64,000 bases of DNA from Micavibrio aeruginosavorus EPB. Lineage in GTDB: Bacteria; Pseudomonadota; Alphaproteobacteria; Micavibrionales; Micavibrionaceae. A model generated the notes under the pieces. That model saw nothing but the letters and a program-made list of their open reading frames with translations. It had not been told where the DNA came from and ran no database searches. Location: the NCBI RefSeq assembly GCF_000348745.1, contig NC_020812.1, positions 1,311,444-1,375,443 on the forward strand. Reading direction: 5' to 3'. The position numbers and the translations under genes are program-made. This document shows positions 18,758 to 30,000 of this stretch, one piece after another; within the stretch, counting starts at the first letter, position 1, and each line of letters begins with the position of its first letter.

Positions 18758-20815
18758 TTATTCCGCCGCGATCTGTTGTTCCGCCGCAAAACCGTTGCGG
18801 GCGAATGTTGTCGCGCATTTGGCCATGGTCAGCGACGCCTTCGTCACTACGTTCGTGATGTAGAAATTTTTCACCGCCGGAACAAATGCACCGGAATTGA
18901 CCATGCCGGATGCGCCAAAGCTGCGCCACGGCGACGCCACAAGCGTATCCACCTGACCCAGATGCGGCCATTCATGCACGATGCGTGAACGCAAACCCGC
19001 CAGATCATCATACGGCAGCGGATGGTCCATCCATGCGGACAACGCACGAATGACTTTCCAGTCTTCACGCGCTTCGCCCACCGGCCATACGGCCGCGCGG
19101 CCCATCTGCACACGACCTTCCGTATTCACATACAGGCCGTCTTTTTCGGTATAGGCAGCCCCCGGCAAGATGATATCGGCGCGTGCGGCACCGGCATCGC
19201 CATGGTGGCCTTGATAGACAACGAATGCCGATTGCGGAATGGAATCCACCACCGCCGCATCATCGCAGCCCAGCAGGTAAACCAGTTCCATGCCGGATAC
19301 ATCCAGCAGGTTCTTGCCCGCAACGAACCCGATGTCCAGCGCACCAACACGGGATGCCGCGCTGTGCAGAACGTTGAACCCGTTCCAATCATCACGCACC
19401 ATGTTGAAGGTTTCGGCAACCTCGCGGCACAAGGCATGCACAGCCAGACCGTCGGCCCGACGGAATGCCCCCATACCGACGATAATCATCGGATTTTTGG
19501 CGCTCTTCAGAACATCCGCAAAAGCACCCTTGCCCGCTGCAATATCCTTCAACGTATCGGCCCCGGCACCCAGATAGGTGGTCGGATAGGACAGATCATG
19601 GTTTTCACCAATCACACCGACCTTCACCTTGGTCTTGCGCCATGTTTTGCGAATACGCGCATTGATCATGGCGGCTTCGGCGCGCGGGTTGGTGCCGACC
19701 AACAGGATCGCATCGGCCTGTTCAATCCCAGTAATGCCGGTGTTGAACACATAACCGGCACGGACCGTCGGATCAAACGCGGCACCGTCGGTGCGGCATT
19801 CCAGATTACGGCCGCCGATCACACCCATCAGGTCTTTCAGCGCGACCATGGATTCCAGATCACACAGATCACCCGCCAGAGCGGCCACAGCACTCGGGTT
19901 CGTCGCACGCATACGGTGGGCGAGGATCGCAAACGCCTCGTCCCATTCCGCCGCGCGCAGGCGGCCCGTGTTTTCATCACGCACGAACGGACGATCCAGA
20001 CGCTGGCGCTTCAACCCGTCATAGGCAAAGCGTGTACGGTCATCGATCCACTCTTCGTTCACATCTTCGTGCAGGCGCGGCAGAACGCGCATGACTTCCG
20101 TACCACGGCTGTCCACGCGGATGTTCGCACCCACCGCATCCATCACGTCGATGGTTTCGGTTTTCTTCAATTCCCACGGACGAGCCTGGAACGCATAGGG
20201 CTTGGACGTCAGCGCACCAACCGGGCACACATCAATCATGTTGCCGGACAGTTCAGTGGACACCGCCGCCTGAACGAACGTGGTGATTTCAACATCTTCG
20301 CCACGGTTCAGCAGACCCAGTTCCGGAACACCGCCAATTTCTTCACCAAAACGAACACACCGCGTGCATTGAATGCAACGGGTCATCACGGTTTTGATCA
20401 GCGGACCGAAATCCTTGTCCTTCACCGCGCGTTTGCTTTCGTAATAACGCGAACGGTCGTAACCATAGCCAACGGCTTGGTCTTGCAAATCGCATTCACC
20501 ACCCTGGTCGCAAATCGGGCAATCCAGCGGGTGGTTGATCAGCAACATTTCCATCACGCCCTTGCGTGCCTTTTTCACCATGTCGGTTTCGGTGAAAACC
20601 TCCATGTTGTCGGCGCAGGCCAGCGCGCACGATGCCTGCGGCTTCGGCGGCCCGCCTTTCACCTCGACCAGACACATACGGCAGTTGGCCGGAACGGTCA
20701 GACGGTCGTGATAGCAGAAACGCGGAATTTCAATTCCCAGCATTTCAGCGGCCTGAAGGATCGACGTGCCTTTTTCGACTTCGACTTCGATGTCATTGAT
20801 CTTTAGTTTTGGCAT
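18758..20815 (-). CDS. nuoG: NADH-quinone oxidoreductase subunit G
   Basis: Largest peripheral-arm subunit, carrying several Fe-S clusters. The 685-residue length is that of the alphaproteobacterial/mitochondrial form. It has an N-terminal 2Fe-2S ferredoxin domain (FCYHDRLTVPANCRMCLVEV), the CPICDQGGECDLQD cluster site, RCIQCTRCVRF, and a molybdopterin-oxidoreductase-like C-terminal domain. The start at 20815 overlaps the preceding unknown gene by 13 bases, so translation is likely coupled. Confidence 0.97.
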   Translation of the reverse strand: MPKLKINDIEVEVEKGTSILQAAEMLGIEIPRFCYHDRLTVPANCRMCLVEVKGGPPKPQASCALACADNMEVFTETDMVKKARKGVMEMLLINHPLDCPICDQGGECDLQDQAVGYGYDRSRYYESKRAVKDKDFGPLIKTVMTRCIQCTRCVRFGEEIGGVPELGLLNRGEDVEITTFVQAAVSTELSGNMIDVCPVGALTSKPYAFQARPWELKKTETIDVMDAVGANIRVDSRGTEVMRVLPRLHEDVNEEWIDDRTRFAYDGLKRQRLDRPFVRDENTGRLRAAEWDEAFAILAHRMRATNPSAVAALAGDLCDLESMVALKDLMGVIGGRNLECRTDGAAFDPTVRAGYVFNTGITGIEQADAILLVGTNPRAEAAMINARIRKTWRKTKVKVGVIGENHDLSYPTTYLGAGADTLKDIAAGKGAFADVLKSAKNPMIIVGMGAFRRADGLAVHALCREVAETFNMVRDDWNGFNVLHSAASRVGALDIGFVAGKNLLDVSGMELVYLLGCDDAAVVDSIPQSAFVVYQGHHGDAGAARADIILPGAAYTEKDGLYVNTEGRVQMGRAAVWPVGEAREDWKVIRALSAWMDHPLPYDDLAGLRSRIVHEWPHLGQVDTLVASPWRSFGASGMVNSGAFVPAVKNFYITNVVTKASLTMAKCATTFARNGFAAEQQIAAE

Positions 20816-21546
20816 GGTTTTGCTTCCTGCTTACTCATCCGCTGTGTCCAGTTGCGGGCTTCAACGATTACCGGTCGGTTTTCCCACGACATTTGCAACC
20901 AATCCTGGGTCGGAACATGCAATGTCTGGCGGAAAATCTCATTCCAACCGATTTTCTCAACTTTTTCCGGCCCGAAATCCAGCGCGCCCTGCCACTCGAT
21001 TTCACCGTCACGAACATTTTTATAAACGGTCAGCTTGTCGCCCTCTTCAAGGCAGTTCAAACCGTCATAGCTGATTTTGCCGTATTCATGCACGGACCAG
21101 ACAACGCCTTCCGTCCCGGTCTCGCAAAATGGCTCCAATGCGCCAAACAAAACCGTTCCATCCTTGCGCTCCAACCGCGCTGGCAGGCGTGCGTAGAACA
21201 TATTTTGCCACGCATCGGGTTTCATGCCTTTTTGCAGGCCATGGTGGTATTCACTGCGATCGTAATCGACCGTGCCTTCCCACTGAACATCGCCATCGGT
21301 GACGGTTTTAAAAACCTTCACCAGATCGCCAGTTTCAAATTTGATTTTATCCGCCTTCGGCTTGTTGAAAAGCGTCATGCCCCAGTCATACGCCGAACGC
21401 GCGGTCCGCACACCCAAATGCTTGATCTCCGCATTCAGCTTGTCCGCCTTGGCTTGATCTTCCGCGGTCGCATACGGCAACTCGACCCGCATCGTGGTCA
21501 ACATGCCGGCTTTTTTCACACGACGTAAGGGCGCGACGTTGCTCAT
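20803..21546 (-). CDS. Unknown duplicated-domain protein inside the nuo operon
   Basis: A 247-residue protein between nuoF and nuoG that I do not recognise. It contains two related halves: [18 protein letters not shown] (around residue 78) and [18 protein letters not shown] (around residue 174), each followed by a stretch with a QNMF/NEIF element and a basic region. This looks like an internal duplication of a beta-rich unit of about 95 residues. There is no signal peptide or membrane segment. It overlaps nuoF by four bases and nuoG by 13, so it is tightly co-translated with complex I genes. A role as accessory subunit or assembly factor is inferred from position only. Confidence 0.75.
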   Translation of the reverse strand: MSNVAPLRRVKKAGMLTTMRVELPYATAEDQAKADKLNAEIKHLGVRTARSAYDWGMTLFNKPKADKIKFETGDLVKVFKTVTDGDVQWEGTVDYDRSEYHHGLQKGMKPDAWQNMFYARLPARLERKDGTVLFGALEPFCETGTEGVVWSVHEYGKISYDGLNCLEEGDKLTVYKNVRDGEIEWQGALDFGPEKVEKIGWNEIFRQTLHVPTQDWLQMSWENRPVIVEARNWTQRMSKQEAKPCQN

Positions 21547-22835
21547 GCTGCCCTCGCCGCGATTTTACGGTATTCCATGATGCGCTTTTCCATTTCCGGG
21601 CGGAAATGGCGGATCAGGCCTTGGATCGGCCAGGCCGCAGCATCACCGAGGGCGCAAATGGTGTGGCCTTCGACCTGTTTGGTCACATCCCACAGCATGT
21701 CGATTTCCTCAACCGTTGCGTTGCCCTTGACCATGCGAGTCATAACGCGCCACATCCACCCCGTGCCTTCACGGCACGGGGTACATTGGCCGCAGGATTC
21801 GTGTTTATAGAATTCGGACAAACGGGCAATCGCGTAAACGATGTCAGTCGATTTATCCATGACGATCACGCCAGCGGTCCCCAGACCAGATCCAGCGGCG
21901 CGCAGGGAATCAAAATCCATCACAACCGTATCACACACCTCACGTGGCAATAACGGCGTGGACGAACCACCCGGAATCACGGCCAGCAGATTGTCCCAAC
22001 CACCGCGAACACCGCCGCAATGCTTATCAATCAGCTCCTTCAGCGTGATGCCCATGGCTTCTTCGACGTTGCACGGGTTGTTCACGTGACCGGATACACA
22101 AAACAATTTCGTGCCCGTGTTTTTTTCATCCCGGCCAATGCCCGCAAACCATGAACCACCACGACGCAGAATGGTCGGCGCAACGGCAATGGTTTCCACA
22201 TTGTTCACCGTCGTCGGGCAGGAATACAGACCCGCCATTGCCGGGAACGGCGGCTTGTTCCGCGGCTCGCCTTTTTTGCCTTCAAGGCTGTTCAGCAATG
22301 CGGTTTCTTCGCCGCAAATATACGCGCCCGCACCACGGTGCAAAACAACGTCAAAATCCCATCCCGAACCGGCGGCATTTTTACCCAGCAGACCGGCAGC
22401 ATAAGCCTCTTTAATCGCCTTAACGACGGCGGAGCCTTCGTTATAAAACTCACCACGGATGTAGATGTAAGCCGCATGCGCATTCATCGCAAAACCGGCA
22501 ATCAACGCACCTTCGATCAATTTATGCGGTTCATTGCGCAGGATATCGCGGTCCTTGCATGTACCGGGTTCGGATTCGTCGGCGTTGATGACCAGATAGC
22601 TCGGGCGGCCATCCGGGTTTTCCTTCGGCATAAACGACCATTTCATACCCGTCGGGAAACCGGCACCGCCACGGCCACGCAGACCGGATTTTTTCATCTC
22701 GTCGATGATCCAGTCGCGGCCCTTCGCGATAATGTCCTTGGTATTATCCCAATCGCCGCGTGCTTTCGCGTACTCCAGCGAATACGGTTCCCAGCCATAG
22801 ATGTTCGTAAAAATACGGTCTTTATCGTCCAACAT
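21543..22835 (-). CDS. nuoF: NADH-quinone oxidoreductase subunit F
   Basis: NADH- and FMN-binding subunit with cluster N3. The 430-residue protein starts with [14 protein letters not shown] at ATG 22835, which overlaps the nuoE stop by one base (TGATG); a longer frame exists but does not look like NuoF. It has [13 protein letters not shown] (FMN/NADH site), [13 protein letters not shown], and the 4Fe-4S motif [12 protein letters not shown]. Length and motifs are normal. Confidence 0.97.
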   Translation of the reverse strand: MLDDKDRIFTNIYGWEPYSLEYAKARGDWDNTKDIIAKGRDWIIDEMKKSGLRGRGGAGFPTGMKWSFMPKENPDGRPSYLVINADESEPGTCKDRDILRNEPHKLIEGALIAGFAMNAHAAYIYIRGEFYNEGSAVVKAIKEAYAAGLLGKNAAGSGWDFDVVLHRGAGAYICGEETALLNSLEGKKGEPRNKPPFPAMAGLYSCPTTVNNVETIAVAPTILRRGGSWFAGIGRDEKNTGTKLFCVSGHVNNPCNVEEAMGITLKELIDKHCGGVRGGWDNLLAVIPGGSSTPLLPREVCDTVVMDFDSLRAAGSGLGTAGVIVMDKSTDIVYAIARLSEFYKHESCGQCTPCREGTGWMWRVMTRMVKGNATVEEIDMLWDVTKQVEGHTICALGDAAAWPIQGLIRHFRPEMEKRIMEYRKIAARAA

Positions 22836-23488
22836 CACACAACTCCAACTTTCTTCGCCAGATCTTCCAACGATGTCGGCCCTGCGGCGGACATGGAGCA
22901 TTTACGGCCCGTCTGCGACCCAACCGGAACATCTTTCCCGTCCTTCAGCGCGCTCAGGATATCCTTCATGCGCAACGGGCTGAGATCTTCGTAAAAATCA
23001 TCGTTAATCTGGATCATCGGCGCATTCACGCACGCGCCCAGGCATTCCACTTCCACCACCGTGAACATGCCGTCCTTGGTGTTCTCGCCGGTTTTGATGC
23101 CCAGATGATCTTCGCAAGCCTTTTTAATATCGCCTGCACCGCACAGCCAGCACGGCGTGGTCGTGCAAACCTGCACCAGATATTTCCCAACCGGGGCCAG
23201 ATTGTACATGGAGTAAAAGGTCGCAACCTCATACACCTTGATCTTCGGCAGATCCAGAATGCGGGCAATTTCATCCATCGCCGCGCGCGGGATCCAGCCA
23301 CCGAACGGCGGCGTTGCTTTCGCGCCATCTTCGGCCATCTGGCGCTGCGCCAGATCCAGCAACGGCATCGTTGCGCTGCGCTGGCGGCCTTCCGGATAGC
23401 GGGAAATGATTTCCTCTACCTGCGCGGTGTCGCGGAAGGTAAAGCTCTCCGGCTGATAATCTGCATTCAGGTCGACGTGCTTTTTCAC
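22835..23488 (-). CDS. nuoE: NADH-quinone oxidoreductase subunit E
   Basis: Thioredoxin-fold subunit holding 2Fe-2S cluster N1a. The 217-residue protein has the four ligand cysteines as CTTTPC and [10 protein letters not shown]. The C-terminal extension with [15 protein letters not shown] and a short tail is typical of alphaproteobacterial NuoE. It is separated from nuoD by an inserted secreted-protein gene (23509-23943), 20 bases upstream. Confidence 0.97.
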   Translation of the reverse strand: MKKHVDLNADYQPESFTFRDTAQVEEIISRYPEGRQRSATMPLLDLAQRQMAEDGAKATPPFGGWIPRAAMDEIARILDLPKIKVYEVATFYSMYNLAPVGKYLVQVCTTTPCWLCGAGDIKKACEDHLGIKTGENTKDGMFTVVEVECLGACVNAPMIQINDDFYEDLSPLRMKDILSALKDGKDVPVGSQTGRKCSMSAAGPTSLEDLAKKVGVV

Positions 23489-23508
23489 GGCGATACTCCG
23501 TTCGTTTT

Positions 23509-23943
23509 TTACTTCTTCAAATCGTCAATTTTTTCTGGTTTTCCGGTCGGTGCGGCAATCTGGTTGCGGCGCAGGGCTTCGGATAATTGCTCCTTGCTGC
23601 ATCCGGCAACGCGTTTGCCCATCAAGATGTCATCACCTTCCGTGCCAAAAACGCTCAGGCGCTTCGACGGGGTCAGAACAAACGCGCCTGTTTCCGTCAA
23701 TTCAACAACCGTGCCTTCGTCATCCGTATAACGCCCCGGGGTCAACGCCATCACTTTTTCATCGGCAATACGGCCATTAGGTTGACGCCCTTCCTTACCG
23801 AAATTGCGACCTTCCTTGTCTTCACAGAAGGCTTCGATGGTATCCCATCCCATTTCGGCATGGGCCGGGGTTGTCACGAAACACGTAACGCCCAGACCAA
23901 TCACGGCCGATACCGCCAAAATGATTGCATGAATAAATGGCAT
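23509..23943 (-). CDS. Small secreted protein inside the nuo operon (between nuoD and nuoE)
   Basis: A 144-residue protein of unknown function with a signal peptide (about residues 1-29, ending TTPAHA). The mature part has two cysteines (AFCEDKEG and VAGCSKEQL) that could form a disulfide, a beta-rich centre (GRYTDDEGTVVELTETGAFVLTP) and a charged C-terminus. It begins within the last base of nuoD and ends 20 bases before nuoE, so it is co-transcribed with complex I. A periplasmic protein here is unexpected because NuoD and NuoE face the cytoplasm. The alternative is a lone accessory gene that landed in the operon. Confidence 0.72.
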   Translation of the reverse strand: MPFIHAIILAVSAVIGLGVTCFVTTPAHAEMGWDTIEAFCEDKEGRNFGKEGRQPNGRIADEKVMALTPGRYTDDEGTVVELTETGAFVLTPSKRLSVFGTEGDDILMGKRVAGCSKEQLSEALRRNQIAAPTGKPEKIDDLKK

Positions 23944-25163
23944 TATCGGTCAATCTCCCCGAACACGATATCCATCGACCCAATGTTGGCCACAACGTCG
24001 GCCAGCATGTGGCCACGGCTCATGAAATCCAGACCTTGCAGGTGCAGGAAACCCGGCGCACGGATGCGGCAACGATACGGGCGGTTTCCACCATCGGACA
24101 CCAGATACACGCCAAACTCACCTTTCGGCGCTTCCACAGCGGCGTAGGTTTCGCCCGCCGGAACGTGATAGCCCTCGGTATAAAGTTTGAAATGGTGGAT
24201 CAATGCCTCCATCGAGGATTTCATTTCACCACGCGGCGGCGGTGCGATCTTGCGATCATCAACTTTCACCGGGCCACCCGGCATTTGCTGAATCGCCTGC
24301 TTCATAATTTTCAGCGACTGGCGCATTTCTTCCATGCGGACCAGATAACGGGCATAGCAATCACCCGTTTTACCAACCGGGATATCGAAATCCATATCGG
24401 CATACACTTCGTACGGCTGGGATTTACGCAAATCCCACGCAACGCCCGACCCGCGCAGCATCGGACCGGTAAAGCCCCAGTTCAGGGCTTCTTCCTTCGT
24501 CACAACGCCGATATCCACGGTCCGTTGTTTGAAAATACGGTTGCCGGTCATCAGATCGTCGAGGTCGTCAATGACCGCCGGAACGGATTTCTCAACCCAA
24601 TCCATCATGTCATCCAGCAGACCCGCCGGAAGATCCTGGGACACGCCACCCGGACGGAAATAGTTCGCGTGCAAACGGGCACCGCACACGCGCTCATAGA
24701 ACTCCATGCCCTTTTCACGCTCTTCAAATCCCCACAGGGCCGGCGTGATCGCACCAACGTCCAGCGCAAACGTGGTAATGTTCAAGAGGTGGTTCAGAAT
24801 ACGGCCCAGTTCGCTATACAGAACGCGGATATATTGCGCCCGTGTCGGAACCGTAATGCCCAGCAATTTTTCCGTGGCCAGCGCGAACGCATGTTCCTGG
24901 TTCATCGGCGCGACGTAATCCAGACGGTCGAAATACGGCACCGCCTGCATATAGGTCTTGTATTCGATCAGCTTTTCCGTCCCACGGTGCAACAGGCCGA
25001 TATGCGGATCGGCGCGCTCAACCACTTCGCCTTCCATCTCTAGCACCAGACGCAACACACCGTGCGCGGCCGGGTGTTGCGGACCAAAGTTCATCGTGTA
25101 CGGACGGATTTGTGTTTCTTCGCCAATATCCAGCGCGGCGCTGTCGTTCTTCACGGAGCCCAT
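23943..25163 (-). CDS. nuoD: NADH-quinone oxidoreductase subunit D
   Basis: 49-kDa-type subunit that forms the quinone site with NuoB. The 406-residue protein has [20 protein letters not shown] near the N-terminus, the [10 protein letters not shown] loop, and a C-terminus ending [10 protein letters not shown], characteristic of this subunit. The first 20 residues are a variable extension. It overlaps nuoC by one base. Confidence 0.97.
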   Translation of the reverse strand: MGSVKNDSAALDIGEETQIRPYTMNFGPQHPAAHGVLRLVLEMEGEVVERADPHIGLLHRGTEKLIEYKTYMQAVPYFDRLDYVAPMNQEHAFALATEKLLGITVPTRAQYIRVLYSELGRILNHLLNITTFALDVGAITPALWGFEEREKGMEFYERVCGARLHANYFRPGGVSQDLPAGLLDDMMDWVEKSVPAVIDDLDDLMTGNRIFKQRTVDIGVVTKEEALNWGFTGPMLRGSGVAWDLRKSQPYEVYADMDFDIPVGKTGDCYARYLVRMEEMRQSLKIMKQAIQQMPGGPVKVDDRKIAPPPRGEMKSSMEALIHHFKLYTEGYHVPAGETYAAVEAPKGEFGVYLVSDGGNRPYRCRIRAPGFLHLQGLDFMSRGHMLADVVANIGSMDIVFGEIDR

Positions 25164-25834
25164 TACGCGTCTCCTCCTACGGATTTCTGCTTCGGATCAC
25201 GGTAACCAAAGCTTGGCTTTACCGCCTTTTCATCCCCCGGCAATTGTACGTCAACCATACCTTCCCACGGGCTGGTATAATCGAACCGGCGGAAATCCTG
25301 GGTCAATTTTACGGGTTCATAAACTACGCGCTTCAACTCTTCGTCATAGCGCAGTTCAACATAGCCGGTCAGCGGGAAATCTTTACGTTGCGGGTGACCT
25401 TCGAAACCATAGTCGGTCAAGATACGACGCAGGTCCGGGTTGCCCGTGAAATACACGCCATACATGTCCCAGACTTCGCGTTCTAGCCAACCTGCACCAC
25501 TGAACACGCTGACAACGGACGGCACCGGCGTGTCCTCCGCCGCGGTCAGTTTCACGCGCACGCGCTGGTTCTGGGTAATGGACAACAGGTTGTAAACAAC
25601 CTCAAAACGCTCCGGACGATCCGGGAAATCGACGCCACAAATGTCGATGATCGTCGTGAACTGGCACTCCATATCATCGCGCAGGAATTGCAGCACCGGG
25701 ATAATATGATCGCGTTTCACCGTGAACACGGGCGTGCCGCGCTCGACCGTGTGTTCAATCACCGCACGGTCCAGGCTTTCGTGAATATGTTCGGCCAGAT
25801 CCATGATGGATTCGAGGGCGCCTTCATCGGACAT
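25163..25834 (-). CDS. nuoC: NADH-quinone oxidoreductase subunit C
   Basis: 30-kDa-type peripheral subunit, separate from NuoD as in alphaproteobacteria (E. coli has a fused NuoCD). The 223-residue protein has the signature [11 protein letters not shown], then [22 protein letters not shown] and [10 protein letters not shown]. It ends in a Lys/Gln tail. It lies 21 bases after nuoB and is joined to nuoD by a one-base overlap. Confidence 0.96.
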   Translation of the reverse strand: MSDEGALESIMDLAEHIHESLDRAVIEHTVERGTPVFTVKRDHIIPVLQFLRDDMECQFTTIIDICGVDFPDRPERFEVVYNLLSITQNQRVRVKLTAAEDTPVPSVVSVFSGAGWLEREVWDMYGVYFTGNPDLRRILTDYGFEGHPQRKDFPLTGYVELRYDEELKRVVYEPVKLTQDFRRFDYTSPWEGMVDVQLPGDEKAVKPSFGYRDPKQKSVGGDA

Positions 25835-25855
25835 GATCTTCTCGCTCCTCTTCGC

Positions 25856-26431
25856 TTATCGGACGATCCGCGTGTCTTCACGCTGGATTTTCTTTTGCAA
25901 TTGCATCAAGCCGTAAACCAGCGCTTCGGCGGTCGGCGGGCATCCGGGCACGTAAATATCAACCGGAACAATCCGGTCGCATCCGCGCACAACGGAATAA
26001 GAATAATGGTAATACCCGCCACCGTTTGCGCACGACCCCATCGAAACAACCCAGCGGGGTTCCGGCATCTGGTCATACACACGGCGCAGCGCCGGGGCCA
26101 TTTTGTTGGTCAGCGTCCCCGCAACGATCATCACGTCGGATTGACGCGGGCTCGGGCGCGGAATGATACCGAAACGGTCGAGGTCATAACGGCTCATATA
26201 CGCATGGATCATCTCCACCGCACAGCACGCCAAACCGAACGTCATCGGCCACAGCGACCCGGTGCGGGCCCAGTCGAACAGATTATCGGCCTGCGTCAGC
26301 AGAAAGCCTTTTTCATTCAAATGCTTTGAAATCGCGGCGGGCACAACGTCCTGCTGCGCGGCGGGCGGCATGGCCAATCCAGATTCAAGCGGCGCAGGCG
26401 GCGCGGTAAAGACGTGACGATCATGTGACAT
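25856..26431 (-). CDS. nuoB: NADH-quinone oxidoreductase subunit B
   Basis: Subunit holding cluster N2, the last Fe-S cluster before quinone. The 191-residue protein has the tandem cysteines in GLACCAVEM, the third in [11 protein letters not shown] and the fourth in [12 protein letters not shown]. The N-terminal 35 residues are a variable extension rich in Pro and Ala. It is six bases downstream of nuoA. Confidence 0.97.
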   Translation of the reverse strand: MSHDRHVFTAPPAPLESGLAMPPAAQQDVVPAAISKHLNEKGFLLTQADNLFDWARTGSLWPMTFGLACCAVEMIHAYMSRYDLDRFGIIPRPSPRQSDVMIVAGTLTNKMAPALRRVYDQMPEPRWVVSMGSCANGGGYYHYSYSVVRGCDRIVPVDIYVPGCPPTAEALVYGLMQLQKKIQREDTRIVR

Positions 26432-26437
26432 TGTTGA

Positions 26438-26809
26438 TTACTCCCAATCCAACGCGCCTTTTTTCCATTCATAAATGAATCCAACAGTCAGAATTCCAAG
26501 GAATGTGACCATGGACCAGAACCCGAAAACGCCAATGTCGCCCAGCGTAATGGCCCAGGGGAACAGGAACGCAACTTCCAGGTCGAAGATGATGAACAGG
26601 ATGGCGACCAGATAAAACCGCACATCAAATTTGTGCCGCGCATCGTCGAACGCATCAAAACCGCATTCATACGCGGACAGCTTGTTCACGTCGGGATTGC
26701 GTTTACCGGCCAGCAGTGATGCCACGATCATGGCAACCGACATGCCGCCCGCAATGACGATAAAAACAAGGATCGGAAGATAGTTCAGAAGGAGGTCTGA
26801 AGGGGCCAT
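26438..26809 (-). CDS. nuoA: NADH-quinone oxidoreductase subunit A
   Basis: Small three-helix membrane subunit, 123 residues. It contains YECGFDAF and [20 protein letters not shown], the strongest NuoA signatures. The frame extends upstream, but ATG at 26809 ([12 protein letters not shown]) gives the normal length and has AGGCGGGAA just before it. It is the first gene of the first nuo block; its leader contains a perfect inverted repeat at 26941-26963. Confidence 0.96.
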   Translation of the reverse strand: MAPSDLLLNYLPILVFIVIAGGMSVAMIVASLLAGKRNPDVNKLSAYECGFDAFDDARHKFDVRFYLVAILFIIFDLEVAFLFPWAITLGDIGVFGFWSMVTFLGILTVGFIYEWKKGALDWE

Positions 26810-26940
26810 GGTTCCCGCCTGATTCCAGAGGGTTAGAATACTTACGCGCCATTCATAAACCACTGAATCCCGCCCCACAAGCCCTAGAACAAGACTTTCC
26901 AGATGGGTTTTTTGACAATTCACACGCAAATGACATGGCA

Positions 26941-26963
26941 AGATTGAGAATCACTCTCAATCT
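26941..26963. promoter_or_regulatory. Fur-box-like inverted repeat upstream of nuoA
   Basis: Perfect inverted repeat of 9-base arms AGATTGAGA-N5-TCTCAATCT, with core TTGAGAATCACTCTCAA, close to Fur boxes of the form TGAGAATnATTCTCA. It lies about 130 bases before the nuoA start, in the only gap between the beta-helix gene and nuo. It may be an operator for the Fe-S-rich complex I operon; the regulator is inferred. Confidence 0.45.
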
Positions 26964-27035
26964 CAACCGCAGGCACATTGAATCCCGCGTATTATTTTTC
27001 ATAAATATCACATGGGGTTTTATTATATCAGTGAC

Positions 27036-30000
27036 TTACGGTGCCGTTCCCAACCTTGGTGACGCATCAATCGTGGATCCACCTGTACTGCCAAACTCAT
27101 TGGCACCATCACTATCCGATGCCTCATCAAATGTGGATGGGTCGGCATCTTGCCCCCACCAGTTGTTTTCAGCCTTGAGCACCGAAGCGGCAATGTCCGG
27201 ATTATAGTAAACGTTAATTCCGGCATTGTCGTAAATCTGGTTGCCGCCGGTGCTGGCAAATGCCCCGCCGCCCATATCAACGACCAGATTGTTTGTGCCC
27301 GCCGTGCTGTCAAATTCCTGAATCTCGATGCCGCGTTGCGCCGACCCGGTCAGGATGTTGTCAAACATACTGATATAGACAAAGGGCGCAGCCCCCGCCG
27401 CGGTCCGGATATACATATTGGACAGATCATTGTTGCGGATCGTATTGCCAGACATGGTATAGGCCGTTCCAACCGTCCCCATACGCCCACTGGCATCGCG
27501 CGCCGTGACGAAGACACCATATTCAGTATTATCCTCAATCACGTTATCCGTCATTGAACCTGTCACGGCGGAATCTCCCTGAATATTAAACTCGACGCCA
27601 TCACCGCCAGCATCGCTGATCCGGTTGGATGTCAAAATAATATTCGCGGTCGACGTATTGCGCGTATCAAAATACAAATTCTGCGCCGTTGATGTTGTCA
27701 CATCATTGTCATCGACAGTCAGATCAAGCGCGCCGGTATTCGCCGTCCGCACATCCATGCCGTTGCTGTTGTTACCGGTAATGGTGTTTCCCTGAACGGT
27801 CGCCGTCAGGCTGTTCGCCGTGCCGCTGGCCTCCAGGTAAATGCCGTCCGTCGTGTTGTCATAAATCTGGTTATTGCGGATAATTGTGTGGATTTCACTG
27901 GCATTCCCAACACCCGCGGCGGCACCAATACCGATGCCGTTGTTGTATGAAGTATTATTCTCCAGAATGACGGGATTGGCGACCGATCCCACCGTGACAG
28001 AATCTTCCAATGTCGCAACATACAGGCCACGACCCGCGTTATCGTATGTTGTGTTTCCATCAAAATGCGCATAGCTCTGCGACGAGCCGGATCGTGCATC
28101 AATCTGAATCCCGTTTTCAGAATGACCGCTGGCCGTGTTGCGATAGATGTTTACGTCCATCAATCCGTCGACGACGCCGTTATTCTGTGCCCGGATTTCG
28201 GCACCATCATCCTGGTTATCCTGCATGGTGTTATCGGACAGCTCCGCATACACCGTGCCACCAAACGCCCACAGCCCGAAACCATCCTCCGAGTTATCGG
28301 ACATCGTGTTGTTATGAATCACCAATCGGTTGGCAAGGCTGCCCGCCGTCATGTTCTGGTCCATCCGAATGACCAGGCCTGATGTATCAATGTCCGGCTC
28401 AATAACATTGTCGGTCAGGGCATTGCTGAAATTATTATTTTCAATACGTCCGTTCAACACAACGTTTGTGACGCCGCCTGTGGCATTGCCAATCCGGAAC
28501 CCGTCACCGACGTTATTATTGACGTCATTGTCATGAACATCGATATCAACGGTCGCATCACCCGCAAGATCCATATGAATCCCGCGATAGTTATTTCCTG
28601 TGACTTCGTTTCCACTGACATTAAAATCAATGTCCGACGTACCCGATGTATAGATACGAATGGTATCATTCCCCGCCGCCGTACCGTTAGCGGTCAGAAG
28701 ATTGTCCGTTAATGTATAAGATCCGGTCACGTTGGTGGCATCAATAAACACGCCATGCGCGCCGGAATTCTGGATCGTTGAATCGTGCAGGGTAAAATTC
28801 GCAACACTATCAACCCGAACACCCGCCCCCGTCGCACCATCCACCGTCACGCCCGATACCGAAACATTATCGGCCGTGACCGTAATGCCAACCCCGGCCC
28901 CGTTGGTCAGCGTTGGCGCGGCATTCGCGGCAATCAAAACAGCGTTGTTAAAACGGCCTGCCCCTGATGCGCTGAATCGGTCGGTGTCATAAACAAAATC
29001 GGTTCCGGCCCCAACGATCTGAACGCCTTCATTGCTGATGGCCAATCCGGTATCCATGCCGTTTGATCCAACACCTGTATAGATGTAGACAACGTCATGA
29101 TCCTGTAACGCGGCCTGTACATCGGCCAGATTATTGAACGGATTTTCCATTGATCCGTCACCACCGCCCGCGGCCTGGTTATCAATATAAATAATCCGTT
29201 GGGCCGTACCCGTTGTCGCATTCAAAACCGCAACAGCCTGCGGTGCACCGGATGTTTCGGCCTTGCTGGACGTCACGACATCAACATCACGCACAGGCGA
29301 CGCCGTCATGCGCGCTTTCAACCCGGTCAGATCCCTGCCCGACCCGCCAAATGGCAATGTAAATCGTGCCCCGACCCAGCCATCCCGGCCCCGTTCATCG
29401 TCATACTGCCCTTCGGCAGTTAAGGCGACATGCTCGGTAATCTCATACCGCGCCCGCGCCCGCACCCCAACCATGGTTGGGGAATCATCGCCGCTAAAGC
29501 TATAGCCAGCCAAATACATCCATAAATCTGTTTTCGGGATCTTGGCGCCGGCCTCAACATCACCGCCATAAAGCGGTTGCTCACGAATGACCATAGATTG
29601 AGAATCAACGAACAGCCCCGTGCCGGACAAATACGGATCACTGAGCGTCGCAGCCGTATCGACCAAAACATCATCGGTCAACGGCGCATAACCATTGGCG
29701 CGCACTTCCCATTCTTCCGCCAGCCATTCCGCCCCGGCCGTTAATTGGGAATGCATTTCCTCGCTAAAACCGGATCGTTTCCGGTCAAAATACACGTACC
29801 CGCCCAGAACCCCGCTTTCCTTCAAAAAGCGAGTCCCAAGGCCTAGGTTGATTTCACGGTTGCTCTGATCATCAGCCTTCAGGCGAATATCAGAAAAAAG
29901 CAGCGTATCGGGCGAACACGCCACAGGCAGGAAGATCGCGGTTTCGCCAATCTTGCGGTCCCCGTATTTCCCTTCGACATCAATATGCCCCGGGTAATAG

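Noticed and set aside
19022-20806. 594-codon open frame on plus strand
   Set aside because: It is antisense to nuoG, whose motifs are complete; it has no start signal or recognisable domain. The same applies to long plus-strand frames opposite rnj (6328-7677), nuoD (23937-25043), lon (41448-42665) and tig (43935-45095).
20803-21546. MORN-repeat protein
   Set aside because: The WEG/WQG elements superficially resemble MORN repeats, but the unit is about 95 residues with only two copies and without the GxGxxY spacing.
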